This document shows, piece after piece, positions 27,185-36,072 of a stretch of 64,000 nucleotides of DNA; within the stretch, counting starts at the first letter, position 1; each line of letters opens with the position of its first letter. The position numbers were made by a program, and so were the translations under genes. The notes under the pieces were generated by a model, which saw nothing but the letters and a program-made list of their open reading frames with translations, searched no databases and was not told the DNA's origin. This DNA is from Gloeobacter morelensis MG652769 (GTDB taxonomy: Bacteria > Cyanobacteriota > Cyanobacteriia > Gloeobacterales > Gloeobacteraceae): NCBI RefSeq assembly GCF_021018745.1, contig NZ_CP063845.1, positions 2,356,001 through 2,420,000 of the forward strand. The letters are read 5' to 3'.

Positions 27185-28021
27185 ATGACCCTACTGGCAT
27201 TCAAAAAGCACAGCGTTCTGCCCGGCTTCGGGCTCAGTCTGGGGTATACCGTCTTCTACCTCAGCATGATTGTCTTGATTCCCCTGTCGGCTCTGTTTTT
27301 CAAGTCGGCGACGATGGGTTGGACACAGTTCTGGACGACAGTCACCGACCCACGGGTGGTCGCCGCCTACCAGCTCACCTTCGGCGCTTCGCTGGTGGCT
27401 GCCCTCATCAACGCCGTCTTCGGGCTGTTGGTGGCCTGGGTGCTGGTGCGCTATACCTTTCCGGGTAAGCGCATCCTCGATGCGCTGGTGGATTTGCCCT
27501 TTGCACTGCCCACCGCCGTGGCCGGTATCGCCCTGACTAGCCTCTACGCACCGAACGGCTGGATCGGGCAGTACCTCGACCCGCTCGGGATCAAAGTCGC
27601 CTTTACCCCAATCGGCATCATTATTGCACTGACGTTTATCGGGTTTCCGTTCGTTGTGCGCACGGTACAGCCGGTGCTGCAGGATCTGGAGCTTGAGAGC
27701 GAGGAAGCCGCTGCCTGCCTGGGGGCAAGCCGCCTGCAGACGTTTCTCACCGTCATCCTGCCCACGCTGATCCCATCGTTGCTGACGGGTTTTACGCTGG
27801 CCTTTGCCCGCGCCCTGGGCGAGTACGGTTCGGTGGTCTTCATCTCGGGCAACATGCCCGGCAAGACCGAAATCGCCTCGCTGCTCATCATCACCAAGCT
27901 CGAACAGTACGACTACGCCGGGGCCACGGCCATCGCCGTGGTGATGCTGGTGGCGGCCTTCGTGCTGCTGTTTGCCATCAATTTGCTCCAGCGCTGGAGC
28001 AGCCGCTTCGCCGCCCGCTAA
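27185..28021 (+). CDS. cysT: Sulfate ABC transporter permease CysT
   Basis: 278 residues with AAGGAAAC before ATG 27185. Six predicted membrane helices; [20 protein letters not shown] and the EAA loop [20 protein letters not shown] that couples to the ATPase are clear, as is [20 protein letters not shown], diagnostic of CysT. It forms the heterodimeric inner-membrane channel with CysW. Confidence 0.95.
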   Translation: MTLLAFKKHSVLPGFGLSLGYTVFYLSMIVLIPLSALFFKSATMGWTQFWTTVTDPRVVAAYQLTFGASLVAALINAVFGLLVAWVLVRYTFPGKRILDALVDLPFALPTAVAGIALTSLYAPNGWIGQYLDPLGIKVAFTPIGIIIALTFIGFPFVVRTVQPVLQDLELESEEAAACLGASRLQTFLTVILPTLIPSLLTGFTLAFARALGEYGSVVFISGNMPGKTEIASLLIITKLEQYDYAGATAIAVVMLVAAFVLLFAINLLQRWSSRFAAR

Positions 28022-28042
28022 CCCGCAGGAGGAGGTTATTCC

Positions 28043-28912
28043 ATGGTTGCTGTCATCGAAAAACGCCCGCAAAGGCGGGAATTCTGGGAGCGGGCCACCA
28101 CCGAACCCGCCTGGCTGCGCTGGGTGCTGGTGGTCGTAGCGCTTGCCTTCTGCGGATTGTTCCTGGTGGTGCCGCTGGTGGCGGTCTTTGCCCAGGCCCT
28201 CGAAAAAGGCTGGGAGCTGTATCTGGCTTCTTTCACCGACGCCGACGCCCTGACGGCCATTCAACTGACGCTCCTGGTCAGCGCCATCGCTGTGCCCGTC
28301 AACCTGGTCTTCGGTGTCGCCGCCGCCTGGGCGATTGCCAAGTTCGATTTCAAGGGCAAGAACTTTTTGACCACGCTGGTGGATTTGCCCTTCTCAGTAT
28401 CGCCCGTGGTCTCGGGGTTGATTTTCGTGCTGCTCTTCGGGGCGCAGGGCTGGTTTGGCCCCTGGCTTTCGGCCAACGACTTCAAGATCATCTTTGCGGT
28501 GCCGGGGATCGTGCTGGCGACCGTGTTTGTCACCTTTCCGTTTATCGCCCGCGAACTGATTCCGCTGATGCAGGAGCAGGGAACAGAGCAGGAGGAGACG
28601 GCCCTGGTACTCGGTGCAAGCGGCTGGCAGGCCTTCTGGCGGGTCACCCTGCCCAATATCAAGTGGGCTTTGCTCTACGGGGTGATCCTCTGCAACGCCC
28701 GGGCGATGGGCGAATTCGGCGCCGTCTCGGTGGTCTCGGGCCACATCCGCGGACAAACCAACACGATGCCCCTGCACGTCGAAATTCTCTACAACGAGTA
28801 CAACTTCGTGGGTGCCTTCGCGGTCGCCTCGCTGCTGGCACTGCTGGCGCTGGTCACCCTGGTGCTCAAGAGCCTCGTCGAGTGGAAGTCGGGCCACCAG
28901 ACCGAGCGCTGA
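28043..28912 (+). CDS. cysW: Sulfate ABC transporter permease CysW
   Basis: 289 residues; AGGAGGAGG precedes ATG 28043. Permease motifs: [23 protein letters not shown] loop [20 protein letters not shown], and [20 protein letters not shown], matching CysW. Six membrane helices. Its stop TGA overlaps the next ATG by one base (TGATG), so the DUF2490 gene is translationally coupled. Confidence 0.95.
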   Translation: MVAVIEKRPQRREFWERATTEPAWLRWVLVVVALAFCGLFLVVPLVAVFAQALEKGWELYLASFTDADALTAIQLTLLVSAIAVPVNLVFGVAAAWAIAKFDFKGKNFLTTLVDLPFSVSPVVSGLIFVLLFGAQGWFGPWLSANDFKIIFAVPGIVLATVFVTFPFIARELIPLMQEQGTEQEETALVLGASGWQAFWRVTLPNIKWALLYGVILCNARAMGEFGAVSVVSGHIRGQTNTMPLHVEILYNEYNFVGAFAVASLLALLALVTLVLKSLVEWKSGHQTER

Positions 28913-29649
28913 TGGCAGGATTTATTGTTCGGCTAAAGGCACTTTTGGCAACGCTCGCCGTCCTCCTCGGGTCTGGCTTGCTCTATCCCCCATCTGTCCT
29001 CGCCCAGTCCGCCGCCGGGTTGGTCGAGGACTTTCAAGTCTGGACCCGACTTACCCTGCGGGGTCGCTTCGAAGGCAGTTCGACCCGCTGGGGCTTCGAG
29101 ATCGAAAACCGGCTGCGCAACGGTGCGCGCGAGCAGCGCCAACTGCTCGTCCGTCCCTACGTCGGACTCACCGTCAGCGACAAATTTACGATCAACCTGG
29201 GTTTTGCCAACTTTTTTACCTGGCCCACCCAGGGCAACAACATCAGCGTCGAGACGCGGCTTTTTCAGGATTTTATCTATGCCTTCCGGGTGGACAATCT
29301 GACCATCGGCCAGCGCATCCGGCTGGAGGAGCGCTGGATCGAAGGGGCTTCGGCCGTCTCGCTGCGCGCCCGCTACCGGCTGCAGCTGCAACATCCGCTC
29401 GACGTCGAGAAGCGTTGGCTGGTCAACGTCAGCGACGAATTGTTCTACAACCTCAACACGCCGACCAATGGTCCCGTGGGAGGCTTCGAGCAAAATCGGG
29501 CCATCTTCTCGATCATCCACAAGCTCAATCCCCAGTTGAGTCTGGAAGTAGGCTACCAGGGCAACTTCAACAACCGCCCCGCCCCCCGCGCCGATCAGTT
29601 CGACCACGATTTGCTGGTCTACTTTACCTACGACTTCGACGGCCGATAG
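28912..29649 (+). CDS. DUF2490 family predicted outer-membrane beta-barrel protein
   Basis: 245 residues. Signal peptide ending YPPSVLA. The mature part alternates hydrophobic and polar residues in strands (EDFQVWTRLTLRGRF, SDKFTINLGFANFFTWPTQG, ISVETRLFQDFIYAF) and closes with LLVYFTYDF, an outer-membrane-like C-terminus. DUF2490 proteins are predicted barrels of unknown function. The start codon overlaps the cysW stop, making this the fifth gene of the sulfate operon, and hence possibly an outer-membrane route or accessory for sulfate uptake; that is inference from position. Confidence 0.8.
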   Translation: MAGFIVRLKALLATLAVLLGSGLLYPPSVLAQSAAGLVEDFQVWTRLTLRGRFEGSSTRWGFEIENRLRNGAREQRQLLVRPYVGLTVSDKFTINLGFANFFTWPTQGNNISVETRLFQDFIYAFRVDNLTIGQRIRLEERWIEGASAVSLRARYRLQLQHPLDVEKRWLVNVSDELFYNLNTPTNGPVGGFEQNRAIFSIIHKLNPQLSLEVGYQGNFNNRPAPRADQFDHDLLVYFTYDFDGR

Positions 29650-29750
29650 ACTTGCTGGGGTCCAGGACAGTCCACCGTCCGGCTTTACCCACTGTATGCA
29701 CCGGCTTGCGTTGCCCTACAATGAATGCATTGCAAGCCACCTTAGGGACA

Positions 29751-29993
29751 ATGGCCAGAGAATCGGTGACCTTCAGAGTGGAAGCGGGACTACTCGCTTC
29801 GGTGGATGAACTGGCGCGGTTGTTTGAGCGCGACCGCTCCTGGGTGCTCAACGAAGCTATCCGCGGTTACATCCACCAGCAGCAGGCGCAACTGGAACAT
29901 CTCGATGAAGGCATTGCCCAGGCCGAGCGGGGCGAGTTTGCCACCCAACAACAAGTCGACGAACTGTTCCGTCAGATCCGCGCGCTGCCTTGA
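29751..29993 (+). CDS. RHH/CopG-type antitoxin
   Basis: 80 residues from ATG 29751 (an in-frame ATG at 29721 would add 10 residues). ESVTFRVEAGLLASVDELAR followed by RDRSWVLNEAIRGYI is a ribbon-helix-helix DNA-binding domain of CopG/ParD kind; the acidic Gln-rich tail (GEFATQQQVDELFRQIR) would wrap the toxin. It probably represses its own promoter. The toxin gene overlaps by 4 bases. Confidence 0.85.
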   Translation: MARESVTFRVEAGLLASVDELARLFERDRSWVLNEAIRGYIHQQQAQLEHLDEGIAQAERGEFATQQQVDELFRQIRALP

Positions 29994-30268
29994 GAATCCT
30001 CTGGACCTTGCGGGCCTTGGCGGACTTGCAAGAGTACAAAGCGCAGGTGCAGGCTTCCGGGACGAGCGGCGAAGCGTTGCGCAGGGTCGAGGGTGTCGTT
30101 TTGCGCCTCGCCGATTTTCCGAACTCCGGCCGCCCCGGCCGTAGGCCCGGCATCCGCGAACTGGTGGTGCCGCGCACGCCATACGTCGTCGAGTATCGTG
30201 TTGAGGTCGAGGCGGTGGTCATCGTGAGCGTGCGGCGCGGGGGAGTGCCCCACGATTCTGAACTTTGA
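29990..30268 (+). CDS. RelE/ParE-type toxin
   Basis: 92 residues from a TTG start that overlaps the antitoxin stop as TTGA. The fold signature is visible: a first strand and helix (ILWTLRALADLQEYKAQV), a helix with RVEGVVLRLADFPNSGRPG, and strands GIRELVVPRTPYVVEYRV and VVIVSVRRG. ParE members inhibit gyrase and RelE members cut mRNA; the sequence does not decide which. No frameshift is seen, so the module may be active. Confidence 0.85.
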   Translation: MRILWTLRALADLQEYKAQVQASGTSGEALRRVEGVVLRLADFPNSGRPGRRPGIRELVVPRTPYVVEYRVEVEAVVIVSVRRGGVPHDSEL

Positions 30269-30315
30269 AGAATCGACTTAACCGTCACTCCCTGAAAAAG
30301 CGCACTCGGCGCACT

Positions 30316-31362
30316 TCAGTCGCGGGCACTTTCCGTATGCGCCACACCGTTCAGACTGCGCCGTCTGAGTTGACCGCAGGCAGCCGCTTCCTCTAAACCC
30401 CGGGTGCTACGCACACTCGCAGCAATTTTGTGACGGGTAAGTTCGCGCTCAAAAGCACGCACCCGCTCCTCGCTCGGCCGCTCGTACTCAGCCCCTTCGA
30501 TGGGGTTGTAGGGAATTAAATTGACGTGGGACTGGAAGCCGCGCAAAATCGTCGCCAGTTCGCGCGCGTGGCGCGGCTCGTCGTTGACACCGGCCAGTAG
30601 GGTGTACTCGAAGCTCATCCGGCGGTTGGTCGTCGCGACATAGTCGCGACAGTCGTCCAGCAACTCTTCGATCGGATAGTGCTGCGCGGTCGGGATGAGT
30701 TTGAGACGCAAAGCCTGATTGGGGGCGTGCAGGCTCACCGCCAGGGTGATCTGCAGCCTGTAGGTCGCAAGCCGCCGAATCTGGCCCGGTACTCCCACTG
30801 TCGAAACGGTGAGCTGCCGCTGGCCGATGCCAACCTCGCCGTTGAGCACCCGGATGGCCCGCACGACCGCACCCAGGTTCAATAGCGGCTCACCCATGCC
30901 CATGAAGACGACGTGGCTCACCCGGCGACCAAAACCCTCCTGCACCGTGAGTACCTGATCGACAATCTCGTGCACGCCCAGGTTGCGGGCAAAACCAGAT
31001 TGGCCGGTGGCGCAGAAGCGGCAAGCCATGGGACAGCCCACCTGCGACGAGACACAGACGGTGAGGCGATCGGGAGCCGGAATGCCTACGGTCTCGACCG
31101 TCTCGCCGTCGGCTCCAGCCAGCAGGTACTTGATCGTGCCGTCGGGGGCAGCGCTTTCGCGCACGACCTGCGAGCGGCCCACCGGCACCGAGTGCACCTG
31201 TTCGCGCCACGCCTTAGGCCAGTCGGTAATCTCCATCAACGAGCGCACCCCCCGCTGGTAGAGCCAGCGGTGCAACTGTTGGGCGCGGTAGGCTGGCTGG
31301 CCCTGGGATTCAACCCAGAGGCGCAGTTCTTCGGCGCTCTGGCCAAGCAAAGGGGTGGTCAT
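30316..31362 (-). CDS. rlmN: 23S rRNA (adenine2503-C2)-methyltransferase
   Basis: 348 residues. Radical-SAM motif C110-PMA-C114-RF-C117 binds the 4Fe-4S cluster. [37 protein letters not shown] and [13 protein letters not shown] are RlmN hallmarks, and the C-terminal [18 protein letters not shown] holds the catalytic resolving Cys. The N-terminal [19 protein letters not shown] binds RNA. It methylates A2503 of 23S rRNA and A37 of some tRNAs. Confidence 0.97.
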   Translation of the reverse strand: MTTPLLGQSAEELRLWVESQGQPAYRAQQLHRWLYQRGVRSLMEITDWPKAWREQVHSVPVGRSQVVRESAAPDGTIKYLLAGADGETVETVGIPAPDRLTVCVSSQVGCPMACRFCATGQSGFARNLGVHEIVDQVLTVQEGFGRRVSHVVFMGMGEPLLNLGAVVRAIRVLNGEVGIGQRQLTVSTVGVPGQIRRLATYRLQITLAVSLHAPNQALRLKLIPTAQHYPIEELLDDCRDYVATTNRRMSFEYTLLAGVNDEPRHARELATILRGFQSHVNLIPYNPIEGAEYERPSEERVRAFERELTRHKIAASVRSTRGLEEAAACGQLRRRSLNGVAHTESARD

Positions 31363-31482
31363 GACCGCTCAAAAGCACTCCTTCGATCATAGTGCGCTCG
31401 ATAACTCCCTGTCCGTATTGCACAGTCCTTCGGCAGGGAGTATTCTTTGTAACGGTTTGCAGAAGGAGTGCCAGAGAGGCCG

Positions 31483-31965
31483 ATGAAAAAACAGATGGTA
31501 ATACTTGCTCTGTGCTTGATGGGTGCCGTAGGTGCACCACCTTTAGCTGCCCAGGTCAGCGAACAGTCTGCGCCGCCGCAGCCGACCCGCGAAGAGATCC
31601 AGAAAAACCGGCAACAAATTGTCCTGGCCAATGTCGAATTGAACGATACGGAGAAAAAAGCCTTTCTACCAGTCTACGAAAAGTATCAAACGGGTGTGTA
31701 TTCCCTCGAAGAAAGGCTTGAAAAAACGATCGAAGAGTACGCAAAGTTCTACAACAGCGACAGCCTCACCGATAAGAAAGCCGGGGAACTGCTCGACACC
31801 AGTTTGAGTATCAGGAAGGCGAAATTGGAGCTGCTCAACAGCTATGTCGCCCAGCTCAAGAAGATCCTGCCCCTCAAGAAAGTCGCCAGGATCGCGCAGG
31901 TCGAAAACAAAATGGATGCCATCGTCAATTATTATTTGGCTGCGGTGATCCCGCTTGCCAAATAA
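31483..31965 (+). CDS. Exported helical protein, paralogue 1
   Basis: 160 residues from ATG 31483 with AGAGAGG upstream; an in-frame ATG 15 bases earlier lacks the clean signal peptide start. Signal peptide ends PPLAAQ. The mature chain is all-helical and charged: NDTEKKAFLPVYEKYQTGVY, then LDTSLSIRKAKLELLNSYVA and LPLKKVARIAQVENKMDAIV. The layout resembles Spy/CpxP-like periplasmic helical proteins but lacks an evident LTxxQ. It is a paralogue of the next gene (shared F-P-V/L-Y-x-x-Y, KL-x-LL/LK, VARxxQ(V/L)E(N/D)K(M/L)DAI). Confidence 0.75.
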   Translation: MKKQMVILALCLMGAVGAPPLAAQVSEQSAPPQPTREEIQKNRQQIVLANVELNDTEKKAFLPVYEKYQTGVYSLEERLEKTIEEYAKFYNSDSLTDKKAGELLDTSLSIRKAKLELLNSYVAQLKKILPLKKVARIAQVENKMDAIVNYYLAAVIPLAK

Positions 31966-31993
31966 ATCTACGAAGGCGAAACGGAGAGACATA

Positions 31994-32464
31994 ATGCAGA
32001 TCCCAAAATGGGCATCCCTGTCGGCGGCCCTCGGGTTGGTTTTTGTTCTGGGCAGTTCTGTAGCTGCCCAGATGAATGCGGATCTCGCTTTGACCCGTTC
32101 GCTGCTGAGGACGGACCGTCAGCAAGTGGTCATCAAAGTGATGCAGCTTAACGCGAAAGACAATGAAATTTTCTGGCCGTTGTATCGGGAATACCAGGCG
32201 GAGGTGCTCAAACTCAACGACCGCTTTATTCCCATCCTCGACACCGTCTCCGAAAACAAAAACCTCAGCGAGCAACAAGCCCAACAGTTGATCGACGAAG
32301 TTCTGCAAATTCGCGAAGACGAACTCAAGCTCAAAAAGACCTACGTCCAGAAGTTCCGGGCGGCGCTGCCCGCCCCTGTCGTCGCCCGCTACTTTCAGCT
32401 GGAGGACAAATTGGACGCGATCAACCGCTTCGATTTGACCGGCACAATTCCGCTCGTCAAATAA
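31994..32464 (+). CDS. Exported helical protein, paralogue 2
   Basis: 156 residues from ATG 31994, signal peptide ending GSSVAAQ. NAKDNEIFWPLYREYQAEVL, LIDEVLQIREDELKLKKTYV and VVARYFQLEDKLDAINRFDL align along the length with the upstream paralogue, showing tandem duplication. The two genes are 28 bases apart and likely co-transcribed. Function unknown; an envelope chaperone-like or sensor role is possible. An 18-bp perfect hairpin follows 23 bases after the stop. Confidence 0.75.
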   Translation: MQIPKWASLSAALGLVFVLGSSVAAQMNADLALTRSLLRTDRQQVVIKVMQLNAKDNEIFWPLYREYQAEVLKLNDRFIPILDTVSENKNLSEQQAQQLIDEVLQIREDELKLKKTYVQKFRAALPAPVVARYFQLEDKLDAINRFDLTGTIPLVK

Positions 32465-32487
32465 TCGCTGCTCCCGCTAAAGAGACT

Positions 32488-32527
32488 CGGTGCCCAGGAT
32501 GGGGGGCGGCCCCCATCCTGGGCACCG
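32488..32527. terminator. Long perfect palindrome between convergent genes
   Basis: Arms CGGTGCCCAGGATGGGG (32488-32504) and its exact complement (32511-32527), extendable by one pair to 18 bp around a GCGG loop. There is no T-run on either side. Its site between convergent genes suggests a bidirectional transcription stop or an mRNA-stabilising hairpin. Confidence 0.6.
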
Positions 32528-32534
32528 TCAGGGT

Positions 32535-33227
32535 CTAGCCGGTGGTCTCCTCGCCGCTGTAGAAGACATCGTCGATCAATTCGTCGGCCACCGACGCTGC
32601 GTAGTGGCCGACGACGGTCCCGGCGGCAGCACCGCCCGGCCCGCCGAGAGCAGCCCCGGCGGCGGCAAAGCCTCCCTTCATCCCCCAACCGGCAATGTCG
32701 TCCCAGGAGTATCCGTCATCATCGGTGTCGGTGTACTCACCAGCCGTATCCACCGCGTCGTCCCCGAGCGCACCGGCCGTCTCCAGAGCCGCATTGGTGG
32801 CCACACCGGCCTGGTCGTAGCGCTGGTCGGTCCACTCGCCGACCGCGTCAAGGCCCATGTCGGCCAACTCGCCACCCCGGTCGTATCGGTTGTCGGCCCA
32901 TTCGCCCACCTGGTCGAAGCCGGCTTCGAGCGATTGGCCGGCACCCGTCATATCCTCGCCGAACGCACCGAGGCCCTCCGAACCGAACAGATCGCCCGCC
33001 TCCGACACCAGTTCGCCACCGGCCTCCAGGGTACCGCCGTAGACATCGCCGCCCAATTGCGCCAGATCTTCGACGCGATCCCCGGTCCAGTCGGAGGCTT
33101 GCTCGACGGCATCCCCGGCAACGTCGGCGACCTCCTCGGCAGCATCACCCATCCAGTCGGTGGCATCCTCAGCTCGATCGCCGAGCCAGCCACCGACGGA
33201 CTCTAAGAACCCTTGTTCTTCTTCCAT
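32535..33227 (-). CDS. Acidic Trp/Asp/Gly-rich repeat protein
   Basis: 230 residues, strongly acidic, no signal peptide. Imperfect repeats around W-x(2-3)-D and E-A-x-D: GWLGDRAEDATDWMGDAAEE, ASDWTGDRVEDLAQLGGDVY, VGEWADNRYDRGGELADMGL, VGEWTDQRYDQAGVATNAAL. The C-terminus has a glycine-zipper-like stretch (GGFAAAGAALGGPGGAAAGT). The amphipathic repeats resemble apolipoprotein-like or desiccation-type helices, and the Gly/Ala segment resembles those in pore-forming or spacer regions, but no family is recognised. No neighbour points to function. Confidence 0.65.
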   Translation of the reverse strand: MEEEQGFLESVGGWLGDRAEDATDWMGDAAEEVADVAGDAVEQASDWTGDRVEDLAQLGGDVYGGTLEAGGELVSEAGDLFGSEGLGAFGEDMTGAGQSLEAGFDQVGEWADNRYDRGGELADMGLDAVGEWTDQRYDQAGVATNAALETAGALGDDAVDTAGEYTDTDDDGYSWDDIAGWGMKGGFAAAGAALGGPGGAAAGTVVGHYAASVADELIDDVFYSGEETTG

Positions 33228-33403
33228 GGCTTGGTCTCCCCGAATCGAGGCGACCGGTCAGCGGCGCAGGCAACCCACAAGTGTCCTGAGCATTGGTTTA
33301 TTGGTCGTTGCATGGACCGCAAAGCCGGGGCGCACTCGATTTCAGAACGTCCTGTCTCAGTAGGGAAATTTATTGCCGTCGTGAATGCGCCTACAGCCAT
33401 TTT

Positions 33404-34438
33404 TCAAATCGGGCGCGGCGGAAGCACATGGGCGTCCTGTGGGTCGAAGTGCAGATGGACAGGCGTGCCTGGCGGCAAAGGATGCGCGTCCGCCTGATAG
33501 ACCTGCCAGATGCCGCCTGTGGGCAGCTTGAGGGTGTAGCCGTACTCGCGACCCAAAAAAGTGGCCGCCACGATCACCGCTGCGCCGTCCGCTGCCGGTT
33601 CGCAGCGCACCGCCTCCGGGTACACGGCGATCTCCACCTCGGCCGCACCAGCCTCCGGTTCAAAGGGTAACATCCCCAGTTCGCTCCGCCAGCCTGCGGG
33701 GGTGCGCCGGGCTGCCAGCACATTGGCGCGCCCGACGAAGCGGGCGACAAAGCGCGAGCGCGGGGCGCGGTAGAGGCGCTCCGGGGTGTCCCACTGCTCC
33801 AGGGCGCCGCCGTTGAGCACGGCGATGCGATCCCCGAGGCTCAACGCCTCCGCGCAGTCGTGGGTAACAAAAATCGCGGCGGTGCGCGTCTTCTGGAGGA
33901 TGGTGCGCACTTCCTCGCGCAGGGCGATGCGCACGCTGTAGTCAAGGTTGCTGAATGGTTCGTCGAGCAATACCAGGCGCGGCTCGGGGGCGAGGGCGCG
34001 GGCGAGGGCGACGCGCTGCTGTTGGCCGCCCGAGATCTGGTGGGGATAGCGCTCGCGCTCACCCGCCAAACCCACCAGCTCGAGCAGCTCGGCGATGCGC
34101 TTGGGGGCAGGGTTTTTGAGGCCGAAGCCGATATTTTGAGCGACACTCAGATGCGGAAAGAGCGCAAAATCTTGAAAGACCATGCCGATGCCGCGCCGCT
34201 CAGGGTTCAGGCAATACCCCGCAGCAGCGATCGTCTGCCCCGAAAAGCGAATTGAACCGGCGTCGGGCACCTCGAAACCCGCCACCAGCCTGAGCAAGGT
34301 CGTCTTGCCGCAGCCGCTCGGCCCCAGCACCGCCAGAATTTCGCCCGCTTCGAGCGCCAAAGACACCCCCGCGAGGGCGCTCTGCCCGCGGGCATAGCCT
34401 TTGGTGAGCTGGTCGAGCACCAGCAACGGTTCGCTCAC
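33404..34438 (-). CDS. futC: Iron(III) ABC transporter ATP-binding protein
   Basis: 344 residues: Walker [13 protein letters not shown]-loop [13 protein letters not shown], signature [15 protein letters not shown], Walker [14 protein letters not shown]-loop [11 protein letters not shown], then a C-terminal TOBE-like regulatory domain typical of FbpC/FutC. It energises ferric iron import with the permease (4-base ATGA-type overlap) and binding protein upstream on the same strand. The iron assignment comes from the whole operon. Confidence 0.9.
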   Translation of the reverse strand: MSEPLLVLDQLTKGYARGQSALAGVSLALEAGEILAVLGPSGCGKTTLLRLVAGFEVPDAGSIRFSGQTIAAAGYCLNPERRGIGMVFQDFALFPHLSVAQNIGFGLKNPAPKRIAELLELVGLAGERERYPHQISGGQQQRVALARALAPEPRLVLLDEPFSNLDYSVRIALREEVRTILQKTRTAAIFVTHDCAEALSLGDRIAVLNGGALEQWDTPERLYRAPRSRFVARFVGRANVLAARRTPAGWRSELGMLPFEPEAGAAEVEIAVYPEAVRCEPAADGAAVIVAATFLGREYGYTLKLPTGGIWQVYQADAHPLPPGTPVHLHFDPQDAHVLPPRPI

Positions 34439-36066
34439 CGGGGCACCTCCGTCCGGGCGCGCACGAACAAAAAGGCGAGCGGGATGAGCGAGCAGAGCAC
34501 CAGCAACAGGGCCGCCGGGGCGGCGTGGGTATAGACCGATTCGCTGGCCGGAATCCAGATGCGGATGGGCAGCGTGTCAAAACCGGCCGGCCGCAGCAGC
34601 AGCGTGGCGGGCAATTCCCGCAAACTCGACAGAAACACCAGCGCCCAGGCGGCGATAAAACTCGGCCACAACAGCGGAAAGCTCACCCGCACCAGGGTCG
34701 CCATCGGGGAGCAGCCCAGCGCGCGGCTGGCCTCTTCGAGCGTGGGCGAAAGCTGGGCGAGGGCCGTGCGCAACCCCTGCAGCGCCTCGGGCAAAAAGCG
34801 GACCACATAGGCCACCAGCACCATCGCGACGGTGCCGTAAAGCCAGGGGACAAACTGGGTGCCCACGAACACCAGGCTGAGGGCGACCACCAATCCCGGC
34901 AGGGCATAACCGAGCTGGGAGAGGCGATAGAACACGCCGGCCGGCCGCGACGGATAGCGCACCCACAGCAGGGCCACCGGAAAGGCGGCGACCGTGGCGA
35001 TGGTGGCGGCGGCGGCGGCACTGGCGAGCGAGTGGGCCAGGGCCTGCCAGACGTTGTTGTAAGCAGCAGTCCAGACCGCCGCCAGGGCGCTCCGGTCGGT
35101 GAGGCTCTGCACAGTCCAGGCGGCCAACAGCGCAAAGGGCAACACCAGCGCCAGACCCACCACCGTGCCCACCGCCAGCAGAGCGGGTACGCGCCAGGGG
35201 CCGAGGAGCACGGGTGCCGGGGGCCGCCAGCCGCTTTTCATCTGGGCCACCCGCCCACTGCCCTGGGCACGCTGCTCCGCCCAGAGCACCCCGAGGGCAA
35301 TCACCACCAGCACCGCGCTCAGCACCGCCGCCCCGGCCCGGTCAAAGCGGGTGGTCAGTTGCAGATAAATCGCGGCAGTAAAGGTTTCGACCCGCAGCAA
35401 GCTCACCACCCCAAAGTCGGAGATGGCATAGAGGGCCACCAGCAGGCTGCCCGCCCCGACAGCAGGTGCCAGAAGCGGCAGGGTGACGCGGCGAAAGGTC
35501 TGCCACGGCCCCTGGCCGCAGGCCCGCGCCGCCTCGATCAGCCCGCGGTCGGTGCTGCGCAGTTGCGCCCCGGCGAGCAGATAGACGAACGGATAGGTCG
35601 TCAGTACCAACACCAGCGCCCCGGCCGGAAAGCCGATGAGCCGCACCTGCGGCACCGCCGCCACCCCGAGCCGGGCTGCAAGCCACTGCTCGATCAGTCC
35701 CTGCGGTCCTGCCAGGGTCAGATAGCAAAAAGCACCCACGTAGGGGGGGATCACCAGCGGCATGGCACAGAGCACCCGCCACAGCGAGCGCGCCGGCAAA
35801 TCGGTGCGCTCGACCAAAAAGGCCAGCCCCGTGCCCACACCGGCGGCCAGGACGGTGACTGCGAGGGCCAACGCAATCGTCGTGGCCAAGAGCGGCCCCA
35901 ATTGCGTCGCAAGCAGGCTGCTCCAGGTGGCCCCGTCGACTTCGAAGCTGCGCACCAGCAGATACACCAGCGGCACAGCCAGGGCGCACGCCACCGTCCC
36001 CGCAAGCCAGAGAAGCGGAGCCGGGGCGCGGCGAAGGGCGGGCTCACCCGCTTGCAGATTGCGCAT
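34435..36066 (-). CDS. futB: Iron(III) ABC transporter permease, two-domain
   Basis: 543 residues, two fused permease halves of about six helices each, as usual for FbpB/FutB. EAA-type loops occur in each half: LIEAARACGQGPWQTFRRVT and LEEASRALGCSPMATLVRVS. Forms the inner-membrane channel. It lies 6 bases after the binding-protein stop and overlaps the ATPase start by 4 bases. Confidence 0.92.
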   Translation of the reverse strand: MRNLQAGEPALRRAPAPLLWLAGTVACALAVPLVYLLVRSFEVDGATWSSLLATQLGPLLATTIALALAVTVLAAGVGTGLAFLVERTDLPARSLWRVLCAMPLVIPPYVGAFCYLTLAGPQGLIEQWLAARLGVAAVPQVRLIGFPAGALVLVLTTYPFVYLLAGAQLRSTDRGLIEAARACGQGPWQTFRRVTLPLLAPAVGAGSLLVALYAISDFGVVSLLRVETFTAAIYLQLTTRFDRAGAAVLSAVLVVIALGVLWAEQRAQGSGRVAQMKSGWRPPAPVLLGPWRVPALLAVGTVVGLALVLPFALLAAWTVQSLTDRSALAAVWTAAYNNVWQALAHSLASAAAAATIATVAAFPVALLWVRYPSRPAGVFYRLSQLGYALPGLVVALSLVFVGTQFVPWLYGTVAMVLVAYVVRFLPEALQGLRTALAQLSPTLEEASRALGCSPMATLVRVSFPLLWPSFIAAWALVFLSSLRELPATLLLRPAGFDTLPIRIWIPASESVYTHAAPAALLLVLCSLIPLAFLFVRARTEVPR

Positions 36067-36072
36067 CGATGC

